Shown here: in pieces, positions 7,616 to 14,939 of the stretch
Position numbering within the stretch: the stretch's first letter is position 1
Layout: each line of letters opens with the position of its first letter
NCBI GenBank assembly: GCA_002385735.1
Contig: DGEB01000011.1
Coordinates: 3,281 to 19,660 of the forward strand
DNA: 16,380 nucleotides
Direction: 5' to 3'
Source of the DNA: Peptococcaceae bacterium UBA3937
GTDB taxonomy: Bacteria > Bacillota > Peptococcia > DRI-13 > DTU073
Made by a program: the position numbers and the translations under genes
Notes under the pieces: model-generated
Told to the model about the DNA's origin: nothing
Databases searched by the model: none
What the model saw: only the letters and a program-made list of their open reading frames with translations

Positions 7616-9748
7616 ATGAATTATCCGTACCCATTTTTAACCAAAGAAATGGAGATTGCCGGTAGAAAGTTATCATTGGAAACAGGGAGATTGGCGAAAC
7701 AAGCAGGAGGAGCTGTCCTAGTTCGTTATGGTGACACCTGTGTGCTTACTACCGCTACTTCATCGGCTGAGCCACGTGAAGGTATTGATTTTTTCCCACT
7801 GACCGTTGATTACGAAGAAAGGCTGTATTCCGTTGGAAAAATCCCGGGCGGCTTTATCAAAAGAGAAGGCCGTCCCAGTGAAAAAGCGATTCTTTCCGGT
7901 AGGCTGATTGACCGGCCCATCCGGCCGCTTTTTCCGAAAGGCTATTTTAATGATGTGCAGGTGGTGGCGACCGTCATGTCGGTGGACCAGGATAATTTAC
8001 CGGATATCACCGCCATTAACGGTGCGTCGGCAGCCTTACATCTTTCCGACATCCCGTTCCAGGAACCCATTGGCGCGGTGGTGGTAGGCTATGTGGACGG
8101 CCAATTAATCATTAATCCAACGGTGGAACAGGCCGAAAAGAGCCTGATGCACCTGGTGGTAGCCGGGACCAAAAATGCGATCATGATGGTGGAGGCCGGC
8201 TGTAACGAAATCAGCGAGGAACTATGCCTGGAAGCAATTATGTTCGGCCATGAAACCATCAAGGAAATCGTCCAATTCATTGAAGACTTCCGGGCGGAAG
8301 CTTTAGCCATGGGTCTGGCTAAGGAAAAGCAAGTGCCCGCTTTATACACGATTGATCCTGAGTTGGAGCGGGCGGTCATAGACTACGCTCAGGAACCCTT
8401 GCAACAAGCTCTTTTAAATAAAGACAAGCTGGCAAGGGAAGAAAACATCAAGCGCCTTAAAGACGACGCGCTGGAACATTTTACGGAAAGCTACCCGGAC
8501 AACCTAAAAGATGTGGAAAATGTCCTCGATGACATTGTTAAGCGTTATCTGCGCAAACTGATTACGGTGGATAAGATCCGCCCGGACGGAAGAGCCCTGG
8601 ATGAAATCCGTCCCATTACCTGTGAAGTCGGTGTCATGCCGCGGACCCACGGCAGTGGTCTCTTTACAAGAGGACAAACTCAGGTTTTAAATATTGCCAC
8701 CTTAGGGGCGATTGGGGATGAACAAATCCTGGATGGCATCGACCTTGAGGAATCAAAACGCTATATGCATCATTACAACTTCCCACCCTATAGCGTTGGC
8801 GAAACCCGGCCCATGCGCGGACCAGGCCGGCGGGAAATCGGTCATGGCGCTTTGGCGGAAAGAGCTTTAGAGCCCATGATTCCTTCCGAGGAAGAATTTC
8901 CCTATACCATCCGGCTGGTTTCCGAGGTATTGGAATCCAATGGTTCCACCTCCATGGCCAGTGTGTGCGGCAGCACCCTCTCCCTGATGGATGCCGGGGT
9001 ACCCATTAAAGCGCCGGTGGCCGGCGTAGCCATGGGCTTAATCAAGGAAGGGGAATACTATTCCATCTTGACGGATATTCAAGGTTTGGAAGACGCCAAT
9101 GGCGACATGGATTTTAAGGTCGCGGGCACAGCCCAAGGGATTACCGCCCTCCAAATGGACATTAAAATTCCCGGGATCGACCGCAATATCTTGCGTGACG
9201 CCTTGGAACAAGCCCGGAAAGGCCGGCTGTTTATCCTGGGTAAGATGTTGGAAGTGATTTCCGAACCGCGGAAAGAGTTATCGCCTTACGCTCCGCGAAT
9301 CATTACCACAACCATTGATCCGGAAAAAATCAGAGACGTGATTGGACCAGGCGGAAAAATGATTAAGAAAATCATCGATTTAACCGGAGTGAAAATCGAT
9401 ATTGAGGATGACGGACGGGTTTATATCGCGGCTGTGGATGTGGAAGCCGGACAACAGGCCCTGCAAATGATTGAAACCCTTACCAAAGACGTGGAAGTGG
9501 GCGGCATTTATCTTGGAAAAGTGAACCGGCTGATGAACTTCGGCGCCTTTGTCGAAATTTTACCTGGGAAAGAAGGCCTGGTGCATATTTCGCAACTGGC
9601 GGAAGGAAGGGTCGCGAAAGTAGAAGATGCCGTTTCGGTCGGTGATGAAATTCTCGTCAAGGTCACCGAAATCGACCGGCAGGGCAGAATCAACCTGTCC
9701 CGTAAGGAAGCGTTACGGGAGCAGCAAAAAGAAAAGGAAAACAAGTAG
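7616..9748 (+). CDS. pnp: Polyribonucleotide nucleotidyltransferase (PNPase)
   Basis: A 710-residue phosphorolytic 3'-5' exoribonuclease, a core RNA-decay enzyme. Order of domains: RNase PH-like 1 (about 12-145, [34 protein letters not shown] region), the helical domain (about 240-310), RNase PH-like 2 (about 315-540) with the active-site acidic cluster D487...E492-D493...D497-x-D499, a KH domain with GPGGK at 577-581, and an S1 domain from about 629 ([15 protein letters not shown]). The start is uncertain. ATG 7616 gives the family length and follows AGGGAGG at 7597-7603, a long 12-nt spacing. In-frame GTG 7562 or ATG 7565 would add 17-18 residues without a ribosome site and unlike other PNPases. 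Confidence 0.97.
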   Translation: MNYPYPFLTKEMEIAGRKLSLETGRLAKQAGGAVLVRYGDTCVLTTATSSAEPREGIDFFPLTVDYEERLYSVGKIPGGFIKREGRPSEKAILSGRLIDRPIRPLFPKGYFNDVQVVATVMSVDQDNLPDITAINGASAALHLSDIPFQEPIGAVVVGYVDGQLIINPTVEQAEKSLMHLVVAGTKNAIMMVEAGCNEISEELCLEAIMFGHETIKEIVQFIEDFRAEALAMGLAKEKQVPALYTIDPELERAVIDYAQEPLQQALLNKDKLAREENIKRLKDDALEHFTESYPDNLKDVENVLDDIVKRYLRKLITVDKIRPDGRALDEIRPITCEVGVMPRTHGSGLFTRGQTQVLNIATLGAIGDEQILDGIDLEESKRYMHHYNFPPYSVGETRPMRGPGRREIGHGALAERALEPMIPSEEEFPYTIRLVSEVLESNGSTSMASVCGSTLSLMDAGVPIKAPVAGVAMGLIKEGEYYSILTDIQGLEDANGDMDFKVAGTAQGITALQMDIKIPGIDRNILRDALEQARKGRLFILGKMLEVISEPRKELSPYAPRIITTTIDPEKIRDVIGPGGKMIKKIIDLTGVKIDIEDDGRVYIAAVDVEAGQQALQMIETLTKDVEVGGIYLGKVNRLMNFGAFVEILPGKEGLVHISQLAEGRVAKVEDAVSVGDEILVKVTEIDRQGRINLSRKEALREQQKEKENK

Positions 9749-9776
9749 GGCCGGAAACAACCGGATGTCTTCTTAG

Positions 9777-9814
9777 AAATGCGTGTAGAAAAGTTTAATT
9801 AACACGCATTTTTT
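9777..9814 (+). terminator. Intrinsic terminator after pnp
   Basis: AAATGCGTGT (9777-9786) and ACACGCATTT (9802-9811) form a 10-bp stem with a 15-nt loop, running into a six-T tract (9809-9814). It lies 28 nt after the pnp stop and separates pnp from ylxY. Confidence 0.85.
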
Positions 9815-9854
9815 AGTGAAGCTCTCCTCAAGCCTGCAAACTAAAGATTAATTT

Positions 9855-9911
9855 ATTTTGCCACCCCCGCATAGAATGATAGTAAAAGAAGGGAAAGGGG
9901 GTTGGCAAAAT
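9855..9911 (+). promoter_or_regulatory. Inverted repeat covering the ylxY ribosome site and start codon
   Basis: ATTTTGCCACCCCC (9855-9868) is complementary to GGGGGTTGGCAAAAT (9897-9911): 14 base pairs with a single bulged T. The right arm includes the GGGGG part of the Shine-Dalgarno sequence and the first two bases of the ATG. The 28-nt loop carries CATAGAAT (9870-9877), a CATA-type -10-like sequence immediately after the left arm; RNA started from it (about 9884) would lack that arm. The pairing is seen directly; promoter identity and function are inferred. Confidence 0.6.
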
Positions 9912-10608
9912 GCAGCTTTATTACATCAGAACAAAAATTGTCACAATCTCGCTGCTGATTCTTGGCATACTGCTGGTCGGAGGAGTCTTGCACGGCTATT
10001 TTCAAGAAGATGTCACCACCATTAACCCGATCTACATTGGAAATACCGGAGAAAAAGCAGTGGCATTGATGGTGAATGTGGACTGGGGAGAGGAAATTTT
10101 ACCTCGCTTCTTAGCCGTTCTGGAGGAGAAAATGGTCAATGCCACTTTTTTTATTACCGGTCGTTTTGCCAAAAAATATCCTGAGCTCACCGCCCAAATC
10201 TTTGCCGCCGGGCATGAAATCGGTAATCACGGTTATTCCCATCCTCACCCCGATAAACTTAGTGTGGAACAGAATAAAAAAGAAATCCTCGATACCGAAA
10301 AGGTTTTCAGGGACTTAAAGGTTGAATGGGCCAGGATTTTTGCTTCGCCTTATGGAGAACATGGTCTTCGTGTTCTGCAAGCGGCGCATGATTTAGGTTA
10401 TAAAACCATCATGTGGACCCTGGATACCATTGATTGGCAGGAACCGTCTCCCGAAACCATTATGGAACGGGTTTTGTCGCAAGCCGACAACGGTGCTTTA
10501 ATTCTGCTGCATCCCAAGGAATGCACGGTCGAGGTTTTGCCGGAATTAATCAATGCCCTGCGCCAGGAAGGGTTCTCCTTTAAGAAGGTCACGGAAATCA
10601 TCAGTTAA
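9910..10608 (+). CDS. ylxY: YlxY-type polysaccharide deacetylase-like protein
   Basis: A 232-residue NodB-fold protein with an N-terminal membrane anchor or signal segment (about residues 10-29), so the domain lies outside the membrane. CE4 motifs: motif 1 reads MVNVDWGEE where active enzymes have TFDD or TFD; motif 2 is intact as H107-G-Y-S-H111; motif 3 reads ASPYG and lacks the usual Arg; WTLDTIDW and LILLHP (motifs 4 and 5) are retained. This pattern and its place between pnp and mlpA identify the YlxY branch, close to the sporulation deacetylase PdaB. Catalytic activity is doubtful because motif 1 is degraded. A 14-bp inverted repeat spans its Shine-Dalgarno sequence and start codon. Sporulation expression is inferred. 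Confidence 0.88.
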   Translation: MQLYYIRTKIVTISLLILGILLVGGVLHGYFQEDVTTINPIYIGNTGEKAVALMVNVDWGEEILPRFLAVLEEKMVNATFFITGRFAKKYPELTAQIFAAGHEIGNHGYSHPHPDKLSVEQNKKEILDTEKVFRDLKVEWARIFASPYGEHGLRVLQAAHDLGYKTIMWTLDTIDWQEPSPETIMERVLSQADNGALILLHPKECTVEVLPELINALRQEGFSFKKVTEIIS

Positions 10609-10644
10609 AGATTATTCCGCTGAGGGATGATAATTTCCCGCGGC

Positions 10645-10716
10645 ACTGCCATAATAAAAAGAGGAAGCTAATCCAAAACCAATCAAACCTCACGAAAAAC
10701 AGTAAAACATGGCAGT
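10645..10716 (+). promoter_or_regulatory. Inverted repeat upstream of dacF
   Basis: ACTGCCAT (10645-10652) and ATGGCAGT (10709-10716) are perfect 8-nt complements separated by 56 nt. The right arm ends 2 nt before the Shine-Dalgarno sequence GAGGAG (10719-10724). The left arm overlaps CATAATAA (10650-10657), a weak CATA-type -10. The layout resembles the repeat at ylxY, but the ribosome site itself is not inside the stem. A separate hairpin (CCGC..GGGA / TCCC GCGG, 10617-10643) without a T-run lies just upstream. Confidence 0.35.
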
Positions 10717-10729
10717 CTGAGGAGAAAGC

Positions 10730-11680
10730 ATGAAAAGCAGGCAGCAATCCGGGATGAAACAAAGGCGGTTCATTATAAAAAACGAGCAGCAGAACAGCTT
10801 GAAAAACAGGCAGCAGTTCAGTATGTTAAAGCGGTTAATTGCCTGCTTGGCTGTTGTTTTCCTTCTTTTTTCCTATCCCCCTGTTTTGGACAGCTCCGCG
10901 GCTTTCGCCACCTCTTTGCCGGCAATTAGTGCCGCAGCCGCCGTTGTGCTGGACGGGGAAACCGGCGCTATCCTTTACGAGCATGATGCTTTTTCTTTAC
11001 GGGCCCCGGCCAGCACCACCAAGATTTTAACCGCGCTTTTGGCCATCGAATGCGGCCAGTTCGACGACACAGTCGCCGTCAGTAAAAAGGCGGCTCAGGT
11101 GGGGGAAGCCACGGTGTATCTTTGTCCCAATGACCGTTTGCTCCTTCGCGAGCTGCTTTACGGCGCCCTGCTGCAGTCTGGCAATGATGCCTGCGTAGCC
11201 ATCGCCGAACACATTGCCGGAAGCGAGGAAGAATTCGTGGCTTTAATGAATCTGAAAGCCCGGGCTATCGGAGCCTATCAGTCTTATTTTTGTAATACTA
11301 ATGGCCTGCCCCATCCGCAGCATCTTACTACGGCTTATGATTTAGCCCAAATTACCCGCCATGCCTTGCACAATCCGGTGTTTGGTCAGATTGTCCGTAC
11401 CAGGACCCATGTGATGCGGTGGATGGAACCGACGAAAAGCCGTTATTTAAAGAACACCAACCAATTGCTCTGGTCCTATCCTTACGCCACGGGGGTGAAA
11501 ACCGGCACTACGGTTCAGGCCGGAAAATGCCTGGTTGCTTCCGCCCAATATGGGCCGCACGAGATTATTGCAGTGGTTCTACATTCCGCCAACCGTTTCG
11601 GCGATGCCCAAAAACTTTTGGATTATGGAATTCGAGTAAAGGAGACACAAAGGAATGCAAAAGCAAATCCAAATGGATGA
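10730..11680 (+). CDS. dacF: D-alanyl-D-alanine carboxypeptidase (PBP5/DacF family, short form)
   Basis: A 316-residue penicillin-binding carboxypeptidase that removes the terminal D-Ala of peptidoglycan stem peptides. The SxxK (S95-T-T-K98), SxN (S150-G-N152) and KTG (K257-T-G259) motifs are all intact. The signal sequence (about 32-60, LKRLIACLAVVFLLF) is preceded by an unusually long basic stretch of about 31 residues made of three near-copies of R/E-Q-Q-x-S-M/L-K. ATG 10730 was chosen for its GAGGAG 5 nt upstream; ATG 10823, just before the signal core, has no ribosome site. The protein stops soon after the catalytic domain and lacks the C-terminal beta domain and membrane anchor of full-length DacF (about 390 aa). 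It overlaps mlpA by 26 nt. The symbol is by family and context; spore-cortex use is inferred. Confidence 0.85.
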   Translation: MKSRQQSGMKQRRFIIKNEQQNSLKNRQQFSMLKRLIACLAVVFLLFSYPPVLDSSAAFATSLPAISAAAAVVLDGETGAILYEHDAFSLRAPASTTKILTALLAIECGQFDDTVAVSKKAAQVGEATVYLCPNDRLLLRELLYGALLQSGNDACVAIAEHIAGSEEEFVALMNLKARAIGAYQSYFCNTNGLPHPQHLTTAYDLAQITRHALHNPVFGQIVRTRTHVMRWMEPTKSRYLKNTNQLLWSYPYATGVKTGTTVQAGKCLVASAQYGPHEIIAVVLHSANRFGDAQKLLDYGIRVKETQRNAKANPNG

Positions 11681-12932
11681 TACGCGCAAAAAACAACTGG
11701 AAAATGGAGTTAGAATCCTTACGGAAAAGGTGCCGGGGGTACGTTCCGTTTCGTTGGGAGTGTGGGTAGGGGCCGGATCACGTCACGAGAACGAGGACAA
11801 TGCCGGGATCTCCCACTATATTGAACATATGCTCTTTAAAGGCACGGAAAAACGTTCGGCCACCGATATTGCCGAAGCTTTAGATTCGGTGGGTGGCCAG
11901 TTAAACGCCTTCACTACTAAAGAATATACCTGCTATTACACTAAAACCTTGGATGAACATTTTGATTTAGCCTTGGATGTATTAGCGGACATGTTCTTTA
12001 ATTCGCAGTTTGCGGAAAAAGCGCTGGAGAAAGAACGAAGCGTAATCGAAGAAGAAATCAAAATGTACGAAGACACTCCCGACGAGTTTATTCATGACCT
12101 CTTTGTTAACACCGCCTGGCCGGAGCATCCCTTAGGAAAGCCGATTCTGGGCACCATGGAATCTTTAAGCAAGATCAAACGTCAGGATATTTTTGCCTAT
12201 CTAAAGGAAAAGTATGTGGCCAACCGGATTGTTATCGCTGTTGCCGGTAATATCAAGCATGAAGAAATCCAGGAAAAGCTGGCTGCTATCTTTGCGCGGA
12301 TGGAACCGCAAACCGGCAAGGAAGAACTGGTGCCACCGGAACAAACCGCGGAAAACGCCACCAATTTGACCCGTGAAATTGGACAAGTCCAGATTTGTCT
12401 CGGCACCGGTGGTTTATCCCAGCATGACGAGCGGCTGTACGTGGCTACCATTTTAAATAACGTTTTAGGGGGTGGACTATCCTCCCGGCTGGTGCAATCC
12501 ATTCGCGAAGAAAGAGGCCTGGCTTATTCTGTTTTCTCCTACCATACCGCCTTTTGCGATACCGGCTTGTTTACCTTTTATGCGGGGACGAGTCCGGCCA
12601 GATATGCCGAAGTGATCCAACTGATTTTACGGGAAATTGATGATGTGTTGACCCGCGGGATTACCGAAAAGGAACTCCAAAGGGCGAAAGAACAGTTGAA
12701 AGGGAGTTTGTTTTTAGGCTTGGAAAACGTAAGCAGCCGGATGACCCGTTTAGGCCGGAATGAACTGTGTTTGAACCGGATTGTTCCCTTGTCGGAAGTA
12801 GTGGAACGGATTAACGCCGTAAGTTTGGATGATGTGAAAACCTTAGCCCGGGATTTATTCGGCGCCAAGCACTTTACCCTAAGCACCATCGGGCCCTTAA
12901 AGGAACCCGTCAATCTGCAGGCGCTGTTGTAA
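11655..12932 (+). CDS. mlpA: M16-family zinc peptidase (MlpA-like)
   Basis: A 425-residue processing-peptidase-like protein. The inverzincin motif H54-Y-I-E57-H58 supplies two zinc-binding His and the catalytic Glu, and E134 in IEEEIKMYED is the likely third ligand. The C-terminal half has GGLSSRLVQSIREERGLAYSV with the conserved Arg/Tyr region. Length matches single-chain bacterial M16 proteins of the pnp-ylxY-mlpA locus. The start lies within the end of dacF, 26 nt before its stop, with TAAAGGAGA about 9 nt upstream, so coupling is likely; a downstream ATG at 11676 is less supported. The physiological substrate is not known from sequence. The protein has no signal peptide and is likely cytoplasmic. 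Confidence 0.94.
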   Translation: MQKQIQMDDTRKKQLENGVRILTEKVPGVRSVSLGVWVGAGSRHENEDNAGISHYIEHMLFKGTEKRSATDIAEALDSVGGQLNAFTTKEYTCYYTKTLDEHFDLALDVLADMFFNSQFAEKALEKERSVIEEEIKMYEDTPDEFIHDLFVNTAWPEHPLGKPILGTMESLSKIKRQDIFAYLKEKYVANRIVIAVAGNIKHEEIQEKLAAIFARMEPQTGKEELVPPEQTAENATNLTREIGQVQICLGTGGLSQHDERLYVATILNNVLGGGLSSRLVQSIREERGLAYSVFSYHTAFCDTGLFTFYAGTSPARYAEVIQLILREIDDVLTRGITEKELQRAKEQLKGSLFLGLENVSSRMTRLGRNELCLNRIVPLSEVVERINAVSLDDVKTLARDLFGAKHFTLSTIGPLKEPVNLQALL

Positions 12933-12940
12933 AATCTGCC

Positions 12941-12950
12941 CTGCGCGCAG
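12941..12950. repeat. Perfect palindrome CTGCGCGCAG after mlpA
   Basis: A 10-bp palindrome 8 nt after the mlpA stop, flanked by GCC and GGGC so that a short GC-rich hairpin is possible. No T-run follows. It could be a weak terminator remnant, an mRNA 3'-end structure or a protein site; the sequence does not decide. Confidence 0.4.
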
Positions 12951-13012
12951 ACGGGCCTGACTTTTGAGCATGGCCTTACGTTCTGCCGGAAAAAATTTAA
13001 GTTCCTTATCAT

Positions 13013-13089
13013 AACCCTTGCTTACCGGCATATTAATTAAGTGGCAGGAAATTTACCGCTTGACAGGATGTTTATGGTAAGGGAGGGTT
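13013..13089 (+). promoter_or_regulatory. Inverted repeat masking the ribosome site of the membrane-protein gene
   Basis: AACCCTTGCTTACCG (13013-13027) pairs with TGGTAAGGGAGGGTT (13075-13089): 14 of 15 positions pair (two G-U, one G/G mismatch). The right arm contains the whole Shine-Dalgarno sequence GGGAGGG (13081-13087). The left arm begins within CATAACCC (13010-13017), a weak CATA-type -10 candidate, and would be mostly absent from RNA started there. The layout matches the repeats before ylxY and the 79-aa gene. Function is inferred. Confidence 0.5.
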
Positions 13090-13094
13090 TTTTG

Positions 13095-13418
13095 ATGGCC
13101 GGTTTCTTCTTCATCGCGCTTTTTCTGATGTTTGTTTTAATCGCGGTCAAAGCAAAAGTGCAGTTGAGAAGAATGCGGGACATGGGCATGGTCGAAAATG
13201 CCGTGGAATCACCAACCTCTTACGCCATTGGGGAATTGGTGGCTGTAGCAGGCGGCATTTACCTTTCTTTGGTGCTCCTGGCTTCTTTTTTGAAGCTATC
13301 CATGCCGGAACGGATTGTGATTTACAACTGGTCCTTTGATTGTCTGGCGAGCATTGCGATTGTCCTGGCTTTACTGCAGCCAATCTTCCTTTCCTTGTAC
13401 CACAAACTGACCAAATAG
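13095..13418 (+). CDS. Hypothetical three-helix membrane protein, 107 aa
   Basis: Not recognised. Three hydrophobic segments are visible: about 1-19 (FFFIALFLMFVLIAV), about 48-66 (VAVAGGIYLSLVLLASFL) and about 80-98 (CLASIAIVLALLQPIFLSL). A basic loop (KAKVQLRRMR) follows the first, and a PTSYAIGEL stretch precedes the second. ATG 13095 was chosen because GGGAGGG sits 7 nt upstream; in-frame GTG 13041 and ATG 13074 upstream have no comparable site and would add 18 or 7 residues. It stands between mlpA and ymxH, where sporulation genes are common, and its ribosome site lies inside an inverted repeat. A spore-membrane role is possible but unsupported by any motif. Confidence 0.75.
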   Translation: MAGFFFIALFLMFVLIAVKAKVQLRRMRDMGMVENAVESPTSYAIGELVAVAGGIYLSLVLLASFLKLSMPERIVIYNWSFDCLASIAIVLALLQPIFLSLYHKLTK

Positions 13419-13491
13419 ACCGGCCTTACCGTAGCCGTCAACTTTCCAGGCAAGGGTGAAGCAGGAACATGGGAAAAAAGGAGAAGGATTG

Positions 13492-13509
13492 GTGAAAAAA
13501 GCGTTATGA
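13492..13509 (+). other. Possible five-codon leader ORF coupled to ymxH
   Basis: GTG AAA AAA GCG TTA TGA follows AGGAG (13479-13483) at an ideal 8-nt spacing, and its stop overlaps the ymxH start as ATGA (13506-13509). The ymxH ATG itself has no Shine-Dalgarno sequence nearer than about 18 nt. Translation of the mini-ORF followed by reinitiation would explain ymxH expression. It is too short to judge by coding content. Confidence 0.35.
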
Positions 13510-13772
13510 GACTAAGTGAATTAATCGGGAAGGATATTGTCAATATTCAAAACGGGGGGCGGCTGGGCACCGTTGCTGATTCCGATTTGATCATCGATTT
13601 GGAAACGGGCGAGATCCAATCGATCCTGCTGCCGAGCCGGGCCGGTTTTTTAAGCCTTTTCGACCGCAATAACTTTACCATCCCGTGGAGTTGTGTGAAG
13701 AAAATCGGCAACGAAGTAATCATTGTTGATCTTGACGATACCCACCTGAATTATAAAAAGTTTAGTTATTGA
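13506..13772 (+). CDS. ymxH: YlmC/YmxH family PRC-barrel protein
   Basis: An 88-residue PRC-barrel protein of the YlmC/YmxH family, linked to sporulation in Bacillus and Clostridia; the molecular role is not established. Family features: the opening MRLSELIGKDIVNIQNGGRLG, the DSDLIIDLETGEI beta segment with SILLPSR, and the FTIPWSCVKKIGNEVIIVDL strand near the end. Length fits (about 85 aa). Position after mlpA and before the dap genes matches the Bacillus order. No good ribosome site precedes ATG; a coupled mini-ORF (13492-13509) may serve. The stop codon lies inside the -35 of the next promoter. Confidence 0.92.
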   Translation: MRLSELIGKDIVNIQNGGRLGTVADSDLIIDLETGEIQSILLPSRAGFLSLFDRNNFTIPWSCVKKIGNEVIIVDLDDTHLNYKKFSY

Positions 13773-13797
13773 CAAAAACGCATCCTCGTCATAAAAT
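13769..13797 (+). promoter_or_regulatory. Sigma-A promoter of the dap operon
   Basis: A perfect TTGACA (13769-13774), 17-nt spacer and TAAAAT (13792-13797). The -35 overlaps the ymxH stop codon. Initiation near 13804 places the lysine riboswitch at the start of the transcript. Confidence 0.85.
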
Positions 13798-13833
13798 AGA
13801 CTAAAATTAAATAAAATACCTCACTCTGAAGGG

Positions 13834-14075
13834 GTGAGGTAGGGGTCGCGAAAATCATGAGTAGAGCGGGGAGCCGGCAGCGTTGAACCGAAGTAAAGGG
13901 ATTTTCGCCGAAGTGTAGTTGATCGGCCGGGTCACTATGCTGGGCCTGCATTGAAAAAGTGCAGGACTGTCATCTGATAGGGCCCGATATCAGATGGAGA
14001 ACTATCTCACAGATGGGCAAGGGGAGGTAATAACTTAGCTGAAGGGCTATAGGTTATACCTATAGCTGTTTTATT
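13834..14075 (+). promoter_or_regulatory. Lysine riboswitch (L-box) with terminator
   Basis: Five helices can be read. P1 is GTGAGGTAG (13834-13842) with CTATCTCAC (14002-14010). P2 is GCGAAAATC (13848-13856) with GATTTTCGC (13900-13908). P4 is CCTGCA (13945-13950) with TGCAGG (13960-13965). P5 is CATCTGAT (13971-13978) with ATCAGATG (13989-13996). A P3 arm lies in 13911-13940. Conserved L-box strings are present: GAGTAG after P2, AAAGGGAT..CGCCGAAG, and GGACTGTCA. The expression platform ends in a terminator at 14046-14075, and GGTAATAAC (14026-14034) can pair with GTTATACC (14053-14060) as an alternative. Lysine binding should stop transcription before dapB. A small upstream hairpin, CCTCAC/GTGAGG, could compete with P1. 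Confidence 0.95.
14046..14075 (+). terminator. Riboswitch-controlled intrinsic terminator before dapB
   Basis: GCTATAGGT (14046-14054) and ACCTATAGC (14058-14066) form a perfect 9-bp stem with a 3-nt loop, followed by the T-rich TGTTTTATTTTATT. It sits 36 nt after the aptamer P1 helix and about 30 nt before dapB, as expected for a lysine-responsive attenuator. Confidence 0.93.
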
Positions 14076-14104
14076 TTATTCTAAGTAAAGAAAGGGTGGT
14101 TTGG

Positions 14105-14902
14105 ATGGCTAAGCATAGAGTGGTCATGGTCGGCGCCAGTGGGAAAATGGGTCGGCAAATTATCAAGGGCTTAAGTCAATATGAGGATATGCAGATTGTG
14201 GGCGCAGTGGACGTTAATCACGTGGGCAGTGATGCGGGAGTATTAGCCGGGATTCCTCCTTTGGGAGTAGCCGTGTCGGACAATCTGGCTCAGGTCTTGG
14301 AGGAAACCAGTCCGGACGTGGTGATTGATTTTACTTTCTATGAGGCCGCACGGAAAAACATTCCCATTGCCTTGCAACATTCGGTGGCCGTTGTCGCCGG
14401 CACTACCGGTTTATCCGATGAGGATTTGGTCGGTTTTGCCCGCCTGGCCGAACAACACAACACCTCCATGTTTTTAGCGCCGAACTTTTCCATGGGCGCG
14501 GTCCTGATGATGAAATTTGCCCGGGAAGCCGCTAAATATTATAACCAGTCGGAAATTATCGAATACCACAATGACCGAAAAGTCGACAGTCCGTCGGGAA
14601 CCGCTATTGCTACGGCCCGGAAAATGCAAAGGGAACAGCAGGGCGGTAATGAGGCGGCGCAAAACAAAGCTGCGGATCCTCCGGCCCGGGGCGGCGATTT
14701 CTATGGCACCAGGATTCATAGTGTCCGTTTACTAAGCCTTGTTGCCCACCAGGAAGTACTGTTTGCCGGAGTTGGCGAATTATTGACGATCCGACATGAT
14801 TCCTTTTCCCGTGAATCTTTTATTCCCGGCATTGCCTTAGCCGTGCGTAAAGTACCGACCTGGAAAGGGTTAAAGGTCGGGTTGGAAGAGATTTTAGATT
14901 AG
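14105..14902 (+). CDS. dapB: 4-hydroxy-tetrahydrodipicolinate reductase
   Basis: A 265-residue DapB, which reduces the DapA product to tetrahydrodipicolinate with NAD(P)H in the diaminopimelate/lysine pathway. The nucleotide-binding GASGKMGRQI is at the N terminus, AGTTGLSDEDL follows at mid-length, and the substrate site reads EYHNDRKVDSPSGTA, keeping the catalytic His and Lys; the second His of the usual HH pair is Asn. The C-terminal IHSVRL..VAHQEV..IRHDSF block is typical. ATG 14105 was chosen because AAAGGG lies 8 nt upstream; GTG 14096, three codons earlier, overlaps that site. It lies directly downstream of the lysine riboswitch and upstream of dapA. Confidence 0.97.
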   Translation: MAKHRVVMVGASGKMGRQIIKGLSQYEDMQIVGAVDVNHVGSDAGVLAGIPPLGVAVSDNLAQVLEETSPDVVIDFTFYEAARKNIPIALQHSVAVVAGTTGLSDEDLVGFARLAEQHNTSMFLAPNFSMGAVLMMKFAREAAKYYNQSEIIEYHNDRKVDSPSGTAIATARKMQREQQGGNEAAQNKAADPPARGGDFYGTRIHSVRLLSLVAHQEVLFAGVGELLTIRHDSFSRESFIPGIALAVRKVPTWKGLKVGLEEILD

Positions 14903-14939
14903 AGGAATTTTAAGTTTAATGGTTTAAGGAGGGATCAAT

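Noticed and set aside
12578..13012. Reverse-strand open frame of 144 codons across the end of mlpA
   Set aside because: Mostly antisense to a clear M16 peptidase, with no recognisable motif or ribosome site.
13060..13065. TTGACA as a sigma-A -35 for the membrane-protein gene
   Set aside because: No -10-like hexamer lies 16-18 nt downstream; that position falls inside the GGGAGGG ribosome site.
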